Source: Punica granatum
Taxonomy: Eukaryota > Streptophyta > Magnoliopsida > Myrtales > Lythraceae
Assembly (NCBI RefSeq): GCF_007655135.1
Contig: NC_045130.1
Span: 9,982,001 to 10,046,000, forward strand
Direction of reading: 5' to 3'
Length of the DNA stretch: 64,000 nt
The notes beneath the pieces were generated by a model. It saw only the letters and a program-made list of their open reading frames with translations, was not told where the DNA came from and made no database searches. Within the stretch, counting starts at the first letter, position 1. Each line of letters starts with the position of its first letter. Position numbers and translations under genes: made by a program. Below, piece after piece: positions 53,358-64,000 of the stretch.

Positions 53358-54329
53358 GACTCGACTGCTACTCTTCGACTGCGCTCCCTTCCCAATCCTC
53401 AATTGCAGCTGCAGGACAAAAAGTGTCGTGAAGAAACCAAATAAAAATAGCCCAAAGGGCCATTGTGGAAAATCTTCTCATATATTATACATTTTGTTTT
53501 GAAACTGTAGATGTTTGCACTTTATTTATTCACTCGAGAAGTGTTCGTCTTCGAGGCCTCCAAGTTACTTTAGATAGGATTTTTGCTTGATTTGATATAT
53601 ACAGGGGATGATTAGTTTGGATTAAACATTCATTGCTTGTTCTCGTCTCTCTATTTTCTGTTATATGGGTTTAAGTTTTTTTTTTTTTTTTTATTATTTC
53701 ATCGTACGATATTTTGCATTATTTGTACAAACTACGCCGCGCTTAAAATAACCGAAAATTGTTCTTTCTTTTTCAATTCCTGAACATGATGCGTCTTTGG
53801 TCTAAAGTAACTCGGAACATCTCTGAGATTTTCTACTCTTTTCAATTGGTATTAATTATGCCATACATAATCTAATTTTCATGCGAAATATTATATTTTC
53901 TTCATATTACTATGTAAATGGAGGATTTTACGTACCCAATGTTACCATTAAACCTTGATTTTACTAAATTGTCCTCAGTATCTTTAATTATATTGAATAA
54001 AAGCAAAGCAAAATAATAAATCATAAATGTAGAGATAAAATAGTAAAATGATCCCAATTTTAAATACACCATTTTTTTTTTCGCTCTCCTTCCCTCGTTC
54101 GCGCCGTGTCCACCCTTTCAATGAAACCATCTATTAGCGTTTTGGAAAAAAAAATATTATCGTTGAAGCGCGGTATGTGCAGGGTATATCGTGTTATACC
54201 CGGGTAAAGTTTCTAGTATGCTTTAACTGAATATATTAAAGAAAAAGGTCGCAGAAAAAATATTAAAGGAGAAAATGGTATCCGTCATGGGCATAATGGT
54301 AATTGTATTTCCCAGTGCGGTTAATTCAA
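53358..54329. other. Spacer between CGR and TBL genes
   Basis: It contains the CGR 3' UTR and AT-rich DNA. The run of T at about 53676-53691 is the only simple repeat. No gene is recognised. Confidence 0.4.
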
Positions 54330-54337
54330 TATAAGTA
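54330..54337 (+). promoter_or_regulatory. Possible TATA box of the TBL gene
   Basis: TATAAGTA lies 99 bases before the start codon at 54436. The distance fits a core promoter with a short leader. Called by eye only. Confidence 0.3.
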
Positions 54338-54435
54338 ATGTTCGCACCAAAATCAACCGATTCAATCGGAGGCACTAGCGGGCAGGACGGATTTACAAGC
54401 CGACATGCCTCACGCACGGCGGTGATTTGTCGACG

Positions 54436-57118
54436 ATGGCCCCCGCCGCCGCGAGAGACAACCGGGCACGGCCGAGCTCGCATTCACTCCTCCCCGTTCT
54501 CTCGCTCCTCTGCTTCGTCTCCATTTTCCTTGTCCTCTCTCTCTTCCGGCGAGCTTCCCCGTTCCCGCCCCAGCCTCCCAAGACCCTGCAGCTGGGCCGG
54601 AGTCCGGAGTCCCGCTCTGGCGTTCCGTGCGACTACTCCGTCGGGTCTTGGATCTACGACCCGAGCTATGGATCCGGGAGGTACGACGGCTCGTGTAAGG
54701 AGATCTTCAAGGGGTGGAATTGCATAGCTGGGAACAAATCCAATGCCCGAGATGTGACCAACTGGCGCTGGAAACCTCAGTCCTGCGATCTGTCACCCTT
54801 CAATCCAATTACGTTCATGGAGTCCCATAGGGACACCAACATCGGTACTGTCTCTCTTTCTCTCTCCCTCTACTCTAACATGGAGTACTCGGTGAAGACC
54901 ACCAATGAAGTTCAGAATTTTTCGCCAAGAATTTGCTTCTTCGTCCATCCAAATCGCTGTAGACTTAATCGAACAGTTTGTTAGCTAGCTTGATAGAAAT
55001 GATTAGTACTGAAGAGAAGGATACGAATCAAAAGAGAAGATTAAAATTCCGAAAGCAAAATCGAGCTGGGAACTAGCAATCCGATATCGCGCTAATTATC
55101 AGATCAAGCCATATCTGTAGGCAGATTAGTGTTTTTCGAAATTATTGCACTCATTACGTGCCAAAGGAATAGCTTCATGGCTGAGCCGTGGCCAAGAAGG
55201 TTACATATATGAATATCTATTGCAGTTACTCTTATCGTCCTCAGAGTATGCAGTGCCGTTACCTGAAGATCTTACAAATGGTGAACAGTGCAGGGTTTGT
55301 TGGGGATTCGTTAAACCGGAATATGTTCGTCTCTCTATTTTGCACCCTCAAACGTGTGCCGGGTGAAGTGAAGAAATGGCGGCCTGCTGGGGCTGATCGA
55401 GGTTTTACATTTCTTAAGTACAACCTTACCATTGCCTATCACCGGACAAATCTTTTGGCACGTTACGGTAGGTAAGTTATATTTGCATGAGATTCTAGTG
55501 TAATGAGTGATTTCGGATATGTTATGTAGTTGCTGTGTTACTTTCTTGGTGGGATGATTTGCTAGATTAGTTACTTCGGGTTCTTCTTGTTCTTCTTCTT
55601 GCTATGTGCAAGTCTATCATGGTCCTCTCTTACCTTCATAGAGTATTCAGTTTCTTCTTGCTCTTCTTCTCGCTATGTGCAAGTCTATTGTGATCCTCTT
55701 TTACCTTCACAGTGTATAGTAATATCCATTTTGTATCTAGACATATATAAAGAAAACGATGTTTTTGTGTAAATATACAGTTTGCTATTCTATATCCTCA
55801 TGAGGCTTTTTAAGATTGTTTGATTCAAGCTGGTGATGTTGCTCTGCCATTGAGCATCGGTTGGATTGATAAAAGCCATCCTGCTTTTCTATGAATGCAG
55901 GTGGTCTGCTAATGCTAATGGTGGTGAGCTCGAATCCCTTGGATACAAGGAAGGCTTTAGAGTTGATGTAGATGTTCCGGAAGGGACATGGGCTGAGGCT
56001 CTTCACTTTCACAGTATATTGATATTCAATACCGGACACTGGTACCATTTCATTTTTTTTCATACATGTGCAAATCTGATCGTGATGATGCTTCACACTA
56101 GCTACAACTCAAGATGGAGTGCTGAGGTATCTAAACCCAATTGCTTCCTTGCATAACTATGGGCATTTGATTGTTCTGTAGGTGGTGGGCTCCATCAAAA
56201 TTTGATCCTGTAAAGTCGCCTATGCTTTTCTTTGAAAAAGGACGACCTGTAATTCCCCCGATACCACCTCATGCTGGGCTGGATTTGGTTTTGAAGCACA
56301 TGGTAGGTTGGTCGCTGCCTTTACTCATGTAATATGTCAGCTAACATTTAATATCAGATTATCTGCTGTCATCTGTTGAATATGTAGCCTTGAGTATGAT
56401 GAGCTTATGCATGTGCATTCATGCAAGTCCTTATTTTTCTTTGGCAGCTCTGTAATATGGGCTGGTAGAATTTTGAAAACCTGAAGGCATTGATAGGCAT
56501 GCATGCAGATAGATTTTTAATAAACAAAAGGAGTAATTTGCTCACGAAGTGGCTTTATATGCAGATACTTTACGTGGAGAAAGAAGCGAAACCCGGCACT
56601 ATTAAATTCTTCAGGACACAGTCACCTCGGCATTTTGAAGGAGGTGACTGGGACCAGGGAGGCTCTTGCCCTCGTTCAAATCCCCTGTCGTCTGAGGAGG
56701 TCATTGTCCTATTTTATTATCAGGATTTCTTCGATTTTGCCATTTCCTGATTCCCAATTTTATTTGCTCTCTGTTAATCATTTGCTGCTTCTCCCTTTGC
56801 TTGACAACTATCAAGCTGTGTCTGCTTGGTTATTATTCTTTTCAGGTTGAAAAATTATTCGCCATTGAGAACAATGGAACTAATGTGGAGACCCGTCTTG
56901 TAAATCAGCACCTCCACAAGGCTCTGAAAGGATCACATTTTCATATTCTTGATGTGACCCAATTGAGCGAGTTCAGAGCAGATGCCCATCCAGCCGCAGC
57001 TGGGGGAAAGAAGCATGACGATTGCATGCATTGGTGTTTACCTGGAGTCACCGATACTTGGAATGATATTCTCGTAGCTCTTTTGAATGGCATAGAAACT
57101 TCGAGATCGAGATTTTGA
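54436..57118 (+). CDS. Trichome birefringence-like protein (polysaccharide O-acetyltransferase)
   Basis: TBL proteins acetylate wall polysaccharides in the Golgi. Six exons are placed at 54436-54844, 55294-55471, 55901-56041, 56182-56302, 56565-56699 and 56846-57118, giving 418 residues. It is a type II membrane protein with an anchor at about residues 20-40 (LLPVLSLLCFVSIFLVLSLF). The TBL domain begins PCDYSVGSWIYDPSYG and has ARDVTNWRWKPQSCDL. The PC-esterase part carries GFVGDSLNRNM with the catalytic GDS at about 140-142, and the DxxH motif at about 387-390 in DDCMHWCLPGVTDTWN. NTGHWWW is also conserved. The start is the first in-frame ATG; the codons before it include only a TTG. It looks closest to the TBL12-18 group, but substrate cannot be told. 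Confidence 0.9.
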
Positions 57119-57378
57119 TTTTCTTTTTCTCATTCGAAAATTAGAGTTGATATTTGAGAGTTCTTTGATGGCCGAGGTAGGTTGTACTCTATATTATTTT
57201 TTGAGCAGTGGATTGCTGTACTTTAGTAGATTGTTGTCATACTAACATCGATTGAGAAACATCTAATTTTACAGAAATCGATTAATGAGAAATTCTTTAA
57301 GCTTCACATCGATTGAAGTTTATTGTTATTATCCTGCTGTAATCTGCAATATGAAAACGAAGTATGTAGCGGAAGCTC
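57119..57378. other. Spacer between convergent TBL and BCAT genes
   Basis: It holds both 3' UTRs. Nothing else is seen. Confidence 0.5.
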
Positions 57379-59937
57379 TCAATCGAGCATGCAAGTCCAC
57401 CCCATTTTGTCTTCCACAAGGCCAGTTTGAATCCCAAGCAGCGCTACTTGCAGCTTCTTAGTCACTACCGCTTCAATCCCGTATTCGAATCTGTGATATT
57501 CATGTCAGTTTTGATAATACAGCAGCAGGAAATCAGTAAAGCAAATAGAGGAATTGAAAGTATCAGATTTATTGACTGTAATCTAACTAGGGTTCTTCAC
57601 CTTTTGCCCTGATAGGTTACGCTCCCAACAGGGACAACCCCAACGGCGGTTCCCGTACAGAAAACCTCATCTGCCTCAGTTAATTCCTCCACAACAATGA
57701 GACGTTCCTGGACCTGCTCAAAATTGCAAAGAAGACTCAATTCTTACACATCAAGGTAAATACTTCCTGCTTATTCATTGAACTTTTAGAGCAAATGAAG
57801 TGAGAAGTCATTGGTTTAGCCTCTGTGCCTTTCTGGCTATATATTTGAAGTTTTTATGTCTACAATACCAGCGATTACCTGGTAACCGAAATCTAAAGCG
57901 ATGTCAATGATACTTTTTCTTGTTATTCCCGGCAAGATTGTTTCTGCTATTGCTGGTGTTGATATGGTGTCACCCTACAAAAAATCAATCAATTAAGTGC
58001 AACTTCATTTCTCGAGTTACAGATAATGTTCCTTGAGCTATAATGCATGATGAACTTTTATTGACCATGATTCATTTTCTTCTCACCCTGTTAGAAATCA
58101 AGTGATGGGTCATATAATCATATTGTTCAAGGTACATAGATTGTTAATAAAGGCCAATATATATACATTTTCACGATGTAAGGACCCTTTCCATAATTCA
58201 GTAAGTACCTTTACAATGAAAATGTTGCAAGATGAAGCCTCCTCAATGTATTTTCCGGTAACTGCATCCAGAAACAGGACGTCTGAGAACCCTTGAGCCT
58301 TTGCTTCTTTGATCGGTTTGAAAACCTGGCACAAAATTACATGGAAACAAGTGAAGCTTACTCTCTAGAACTATAATATCCATAATTATACATTTGTCGG
58401 TTAATAATTTTCTCGGCCAAGATTCACTGTAGTCTACCATACGGAAATGAATGGGAATGTGGATTACCGGGGAGTAGTTGGTGATGCATTTGATGCCTCC
58501 GGTCCCTCCAGGAGTAGCTCGATGGATCTTTTCTTGTATAAGCAAGTTCAGGGGTGTTCTTGCCTAGTAAATGATGGGATTACCTAAATTTCATTTCTTG
58601 TAAGCACAAGTGAAGGCAAGCATCGAGGAGAATATGATTTACCTTGTGAAAGTCGCCGACAGGAGAGGCGTATATAAGGAATGTAAACTCGGGTGCAGGT
58701 CCCATTGCAAGAACCGGACCCGTTCCCATGAGCAAAGGCCTGATATACAGGGACCCTTTCCCTGGTGGAGGAACCTGCAGCAGCCCATCTGATTCTTCAT
58801 TTGAAGTAAGTGTATATATCTGAGCCTTTAAATTCGCACCAAGGAGAAGAAACAGAGTCGTAGAGGAAGATACTATATTCAGAGAGGGAGGGAACGGCAT
58901 TGGACTCGAGATTACCATGTGCTTATTTGCAAGGACGGTTTGCTTCACGGCATGTACGAATTGCTCAACAGAGGGAGAAGGCATGCAAATTCTCTCTGCA
59001 CCCATCTTCATTCGCCGGGCATTCTCTTCAGGCCGGAACAACATAACTCGACCATCACCTCTCCTATACGCCTTAAGACCTTCAAGCAATCCCTGCAGTC
59101 GATTTACAAAATAATCACACAGGTCCCTCCGAGGTTATGGTAAACGGGGAGAAGTTTACGGTTTCCCTTTTCTCCCATAATAACTAACCTAAGGAAAAGG
59201 AACTGCAGGGAAAAAGGGAGAAAGAGGAAAGTTTTGTGTGTAACGATATATCATCTGTCGAGTCACTAGCTAATAACATTTCGACAGATAAGCACAAATG
59301 TCGCAAAACTTTCTCTCGAGTCTTGTGACACATGCGAGCCTGGTGGAATATCTATTAACAAGCGACTTTCTCCTCCGGAATGCCTTTACAAGACGTTAGA
59401 GACGCGCAATTAGAATTTCTGGTAGTGCAATATTAGCACTCTCCTTTTCCCTTATCTCCTTCGTTTTTCTGTTTAGAAAAATGGAGAGCTAGGAAGCTGG
59501 TAACTAGACCAGATTGTCAGATATGAGAATGCTCTAGGAATTATATGAGACATAGAAAGGTACTAATTACCAGTCTCAGTTTTTGGAGGATTAGCCAGTC
59601 ATTATGGTTTTTACTAGCTTTCTTTGGATTTCGGACTCACCTGACCGTAGTTCAAGATTGCAGAAGACGGATGGAGCTCTAACTTCTGATATGGTCTGAG
59701 AGCTCCATTAGAGAAGGTTTCGCCATCACAGCATGTCATCATGTACATGTAATCAGCCGGAATAAGATCAAACCCGAGCTTATCCCAGTTGATGTTTGTA
59801 TGTTTGTCACCGTAATTGCTGTCAAATTAGTTCAGGGATATCAGCACATATATCCGTAGTCGAGAGAGCTTATTCAGTAGTACTATGAATCTGTATGAAG
59901 TTTACCTGTTAGCAGCAGGCTCAATTTGAGATCCCAT
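57379..59937 (-). CDS. Branched-chain amino acid aminotransferase, probably cytosolic
   Basis: It interconverts Leu, Ile and Val with their 2-oxo acids using PLP. Nine minus-strand exons join in phase: 59937-59906, 59818-59641, 59092-58916, 58774-58643, 58563-58468, 58325-58209, 57974-57879, 57713-57601 and 57490-57379, giving 350 residues. Fold-type IV features are visible: [30 protein letters not shown], the PLP lysine (Lys198 by count) in [27 protein letters not shown] and [15 protein letters not shown]. The N-terminus ([17 protein letters not shown]) is short and has no transit peptide, and the total length matches the cytosolic Arabidopsis BCAT4/BCAT6 type rather than plastid isoforms. 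The tiny 32-base first exon is the least certain part; an upstream exon with a targeting peptide cannot be excluded. A TATA-like TATATTTATA lies on the minus strand about 95 bases before the start. Confidence 0.88.
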
Positions 59938-60278
59938 GATTTCTGTACGTGTCTGAACAAGATTAGACGCGAGGCTAATCAAGGAAATTCAGATGAAGGG
60001 AACTGCAAAGTTCGATCTTATCTCAGGTATAAATATACATTTATGTTTCTTCTTCTTCTTTTTTTTTTTTCGGTTGAATTTACAGTGGCAGGTTTAGACC
60101 CAACAACCATTTTCGTTCTTCTCTGAAGAAGGAGGAGAAGAATAGAGTATTCTATTGCGTAGGATTTATGGATTCACCATTGTATTAGTTTGGTCCCTGA
60201 CTTTTTCCTTTGGCAGACATAGACTTGGTCTTGTTTGGCTGCTGGGGAAAACAGTCGCCGGAGTTTCTGAATTTTAGA
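59938..60278. other. BCAT promoter region
   Basis: It is the upstream side of the minus-strand aminotransferase gene. The plus-strand ORF at 59926-60126 has no motif and overlaps the promoter. Confidence 0.4.
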
Positions 60279-60572
60279 GTTGAGTTGAGTTAATTTTGAT
60301 TTTAATTGGTTTGTAATGATTGTGGTGTTGAATTATGAGAAAAAGTATGAAAAAATAATGAATAGTTGAAAAAAAGTAATAATTGTATTTTTGAATTGTG
60401 AAAAAAGTAATAAATAGTTGAGAGAATTTATTATTAAAAATTAAATTGAATGGTTAAAAAATTTTAAAAATAAAAAAATAATAATTATATTATTGACTTT
60501 CGTTATGTAGTGAGTAAAATTAAAATTAAAGTTAAAATTCTAAAATCAGATTGCGAAATCAAACAGTATTCG
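60279..60572. repeat. MITE-like AT-rich repeat (copy 2)
   Basis: It shares ordered phrases with 24366-24610 (TTGAATTATGAGAAAAA, AATAATGAATAGTTG, GTAAAATTAAAATTAAAGTT). The right side ends with GAAATCAAACAG, similar to the terminal phrase of the neighbouring MITE at 61617-61800. Confidence 0.4.
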
Positions 60573-61070
60573 GTTAAGGCAGTGAGTGGAGGCTACTCTG
60601 TTTGCTCCAACCTTGCCTTGCTTGCTTAACAAGTTATATGTCCTGAGAAGGTACACGACATATCCTCCACGAGAAGTTAAAGCGTTTTGGAAGATGTCCC
60701 TGTCAGATCCCTGTATTCTATTGTCCTTAAAATGTAGCCCCTAAATTTTCGAAATGAATAAACTTCACCTCTCCAAAGTTTAGCAAGTTTAAAAACTGCC
60801 GCTCCCGAACTTCTAAAAGTTTATTAAAAAGTTGAAACTACTAAATTTAACAAGAAAAGGCTGTGTTATTTGCCCTTTGGACATCGAATGTGCGCACCCA
60901 CCGAGTCCTCTGGGCCACAGAAGTTGGCCAAAGGCAACATGATTGACCTCAAAAAGGCCAGAGATTGATCCAACTTGATGTGCTACGGTTTGCAATTCTA
61001 TATTCAGGTCGAACCTTAATAATCTCTGCCTCGTGAGCCCAGATTCCTACCTTGGGGAATGACAATGGTG
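60573..61070 (+). repeat. Dispersed repeat copy R3
   Basis: It is homologous to the minus strand of 12470-12950 (R2) and in part to R1. It includes the LRRYTTYPPREVKAFWKMS coding match and the phrase AGTTGGCCAAAGGCAACATGATTGACCT. Reading frames are broken by stops. Confidence 0.5.
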
Positions 61071-61616
61071 TTTTACTATGAGCTCCTTTTCCTTTATGGT
61101 TTTTTTAATCGGTAAATATAAAAAGCACACAACTTATTAACACAAGTTACTGTAAACATTTTACCAACGTGAATTGGTTCAAATTGTTCGGAACTTATTT
61201 CCTTGGGTAAGGTCTCAAATTTCGAATCCTGTATATGAATAAATTGGACTTCCGGATAGTATAGCGGCGCACACTGAAAAAAAGTTAGTGTAGGCATTTT
61301 AAGTATTTTTTTTTGGTTATAAAGCATTTTAAGTATTTTACAAGTTTAACTCTTTTCTATCAATTTTATCATTTTTTTTCTTCGAATTCTTTAAGAATCT
61401 TTCTAATTGTAGCAAAAAAATAATAGAAACAACTTCTGGCATTTTATTGATTCTCTATCTTTCTTAGACGGGCAATGATTACATATGCCATAGGTTATTC
61501 AGAGAGCACAAATTAAAGACACGTATTTTCTAACCAATTTTCTCCATTAATCCCTAAAGCTAGGGAAAATTCGGCTCCCGTTGAGTAGGGGGGTGCAAAA
61601 GAAATCAAAAACCATA
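61071..61616. other. Intergenic
   Basis: AT-rich DNA with T runs. No gene or clear repeat is seen. Confidence 0.35.
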
Positions 61617-61800
61617 GGGTCTGTTTGATTTTAGGATCAAATTTTAAAATCATGATTTTGATTTTAACTCTACCCACTATAAAATAAAAATACATGTTTT
61701 CCAAGTCAAATTTATAATACCATCTCATTTGTTTTTTTTTTCTACAGTCAAAATCAAAATCAAAATCAAAATTATTTTAACTCTGAAATCAAACGCCCCG
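61617..61800. mobile_element. MITE related to the Tourist-type element
   Basis: The left end is GGGTCTGTTTGATTTTAG and the reverse complement of the right end is CGGGGCGTTTGATTTCAG. Both ends carry repeated GATTTTGATTTT phrases that also occur in the 42573-42805 element. ATA flanks both sides, which could be a 3-base target duplication but is weak evidence in AT-rich DNA. Confidence 0.5.
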
Positions 61801-63454
61801 ATAATGTCCCATCAAACCGTTCCGTACCAGACCGAAAAACCGAATTAATCAATTAGGGGAAACTTTCGGTTTGGGAATACTAAATAGAATCCAGTTTTGG
61901 GATGGTTGCGATTTTCTATATTAGAAAACCGTGATTAACCGTTCCGTCCTCATTTAACAATATATATATATAATTTTAATGTTCAATCTCAAATCTTTCT
62001 TCAGAGGAGAAAATTCATAGACCTGTCATCTCATCTTGATCATGTACAAAACCTGATCTCTCCCTACTTGGTGGCGAGCACTTGCACAAACGGCTTTTTT
62101 ACTCCACTTTCCCTTGTCCGCTTCGGCTTTTCCTCGCGAGATCCTTTTTAACCTCTCCTAATAACATCTAAATTGATGATACATGGGACAACTATTTGGA
62201 AGTTCTTTTGATTTTTTTCTATTAAGGATTTGATTAAAGTACAAAATCCGCGATGGAATGATTAACCGAACATGAAAATCAATTCTTTTTCGCTATGGTT
62301 TTATTCTTGTAAATTGGATACGGTTACCGTTATGGTTTGCCAATTTCTTGTCCCAAAAACTTGGGATGGTTACGGTTCAAGCTGAAAACCGTTCTGCCCA
62401 GTCCCTTGCCCACCCCTACCGTTGAGTGAAAAAATTTGATGTTCCAATTCAGGGAAATAGAGCTATACATACTATAATAAATTCAGATCATAGTTACATA
62501 TAGTCAAAAGTCGGAAAGAGAATAAAGAAATTGGAAAGCAATTATTTTTTAAAGGAAGATTGCAAAACGCCAAAAGAAAAAAAAAAGAATATTGAAAAAG
62601 TGTAAGGTGATTTTCTTTTTTAATTTTTTTTCCCTATAAGTCATATTTGTTATTTCTTTTCAAATAACAGAGACACTTGCTGCCCCAGTATGAACTTCCT
62701 GAAGAGTTCAATATATGGTGGCGCATGATTATATTAAACATTATATTTATAATGATTTATTTGTATAAATAGACACTAGCTCTCACAAACGCGCTATTAG
62801 CGTGCGCTATTGCTTTCATATCTTTATTTCATCTCGATTTTATTTTTGTTTTTTGAAAATTTTATTAGATTTATTGGAATTTTGATTTATTTTTATGGAT
62901 ATTTCGTGATGGTAACTAATAAAGCAAGGGTGGATAGTTTTTGTTTTATAAAAATTGGAGATTAAGTAGGAGTGGATTTTACAATAAGATCAATATATAG
63001 AAACAAAAAACAGTTACAACATGAGACTTTCCCTTAAAATAATATATACTGTACGAAGATAAGATAACATAGAATTACACAAATGGCTTCAAGCAATAGT
63101 GATTTGTTATTGCTTGGAAATATCTTATGGATTATGGATAACCGAATGGAAATCACACCTACTAAAGGATATAGACTAAAACAATCATGGATTACATCAA
63201 CAGCAGAAGTTCATTACATTGAGAAAGAGCTCAATATAGTGACATACACCCTCACCTTATTATCGGAAAAAGGTTCATAACATCATACATTGTGTTAGTG
63301 ATATGCGCTAGAACAATTATAGTAAGGTTTTTCAGATGATAAGGTTTTGTTTTCTTTATGTTTTTTTAGCAATTAACAATTAAAAGCAATACATGTTTTT
63401 TACTATTATTGATGAAATTCTAGAATCTTCTTCGTGAGAATTCAACAAGCTCAA
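61801..63454. other. Intergenic
   Basis: No supported gene. The ORF at 63083-63280 includes KQSWITSTAEVHYIEKEL, which faintly recalls the RNase H end of Ty1/copia polyproteins, too weak to call. Confidence 0.3.
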
Positions 63455-64000
63455 TGTAACATCCCAAATTTGTAATGTCCATTCATGTGCAATTTCTAAT
63501 TTTTGCAATTTCACACTAAATTTATTAATTGATTTATGGTACAATTCTTGAGATAAGCTTGCAATTTGCTTTCCATGTGTTAAATTCTCTTTCCACATGT
63601 CCAACTCAATTCCATCTTGATCCATTTGCTTTTTCCCACCGCCATTCTTCTTCAATATAAATTGGTGCTCGTTCAATTCATGGTCACTTCATTCAATTTC
63701 AAGTTGTAGTTGGTTGAGAGAAAATCCGAGAGAAACATGAGAGAAATTTTTAGAAAAATAGTGAACAATCGGTTTCCATAGTTTGATGTTCGGGGGACTT
63801 ATCAAGGTGAGTAATCTATTTTTAAATTAGTATTTTATTATCATTATAATGGTATTTTTAGGACTGCATTGTCATGGACATGTCAATATCACTGATCATG
63901 CATGTATTTTTATATAATCGATTATGATATTTGGAAATGAGAAGTGAGGTATTGAGTTGGGTAAATGAGATTGATGAGAGTCGGTGAGTCCTGTGGCGTC
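63455..64000 (+). mobile_element. Possible 5' end of an LTR retrotransposon
   Basis: The sequence starts TGTAACATCCCAAATTTG, a common start of plant LTRs, and a promoter-like TATAAAT follows at 63656-63662. The element would run off the window, so the second LTR, primer-binding site and coding region cannot be seen. Confidence 0.3.

Noticed and set aside
55188..55475. Longer TBL exon 2 starting at MAKKVTYMN
   Set aside because: The upstream part is intron; GTGCAG at 55293 gives the expected NIGFVGDS join.
63083..63280. Ty1/copia RNase H-like ORF
   Set aside because: Only a few residues recall the family; no other retrotransposon domains nearby.

Overview
This is nuclear DNA from a flowering plant, almost certainly a dicot. 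Genes have short exons with GT-AG introns, intergenic DNA is AT-rich, and there are plant-only families (a NAC transcription factor with a membrane anchor, a TBL wall acetyltransferase, a plastid LL-diaminopimelate aminotransferase, L-galactose dehydrogenase). Transposons include a LINE, a Helitron and several MITEs. The species cannot be named from the sequence. Exon boundaries below were derived by hand from GT/AG sites, reading phase and family conservation; no alignment or transcript was available.

Region 1 (1-20.65 kb) is a local segmental duplication. Each unit holds a forward NAC gene with a C-terminal membrane segment, then a convergent chloroplast inorganic pyrophosphatase gene. Unit A (about 95-7735) has an intact NAC gene but a broken pyrophosphatase. 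Unit B (about 13717-20650) has intact copies of both. Between the units lie two further NAC-like fragments. One is split by a 5'-truncated LINE in a way that lets the exon rejoin in frame. A Helitron and a dispersed repeat are also there.

Region 2 (21.6-39.9 kb) has L-galactose dehydrogenase (minus; vitamin C synthesis), a repeat-rich gap with a Mutator-type MITE and a retroposon-like element, an RLK7/HAIKU2-like LRR receptor kinase (plus) and LL-diaminopimelate aminotransferase (minus; lysine synthesis). The first and last are neighbours in Arabidopsis (AT4G33670 and AT4G33680), so this is probably a conserved block with an added kinase gene.

Region 3 (40-46.8 kb) has no convincing gene. 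It carries two Mutator-like non-autonomous elements, one possibly holding captured gene sequence, and a Tourist-type MITE.

Region 4 (46.8-60 kb) is gene-dense: a basic nuclear-type protein, a CGR2/CGR3-like Golgi pectin methyltransferase, a TBL-type polysaccharide O-acetyltransferase (all plus) and a branched-chain aminotransferase without a transit peptide (minus). CGR and TBL both act on wall polymers in the Golgi, but their adjacency need not be functional. The last 4 kb is repeat DNA and ends in what may be the start of an LTR retrotransposon.
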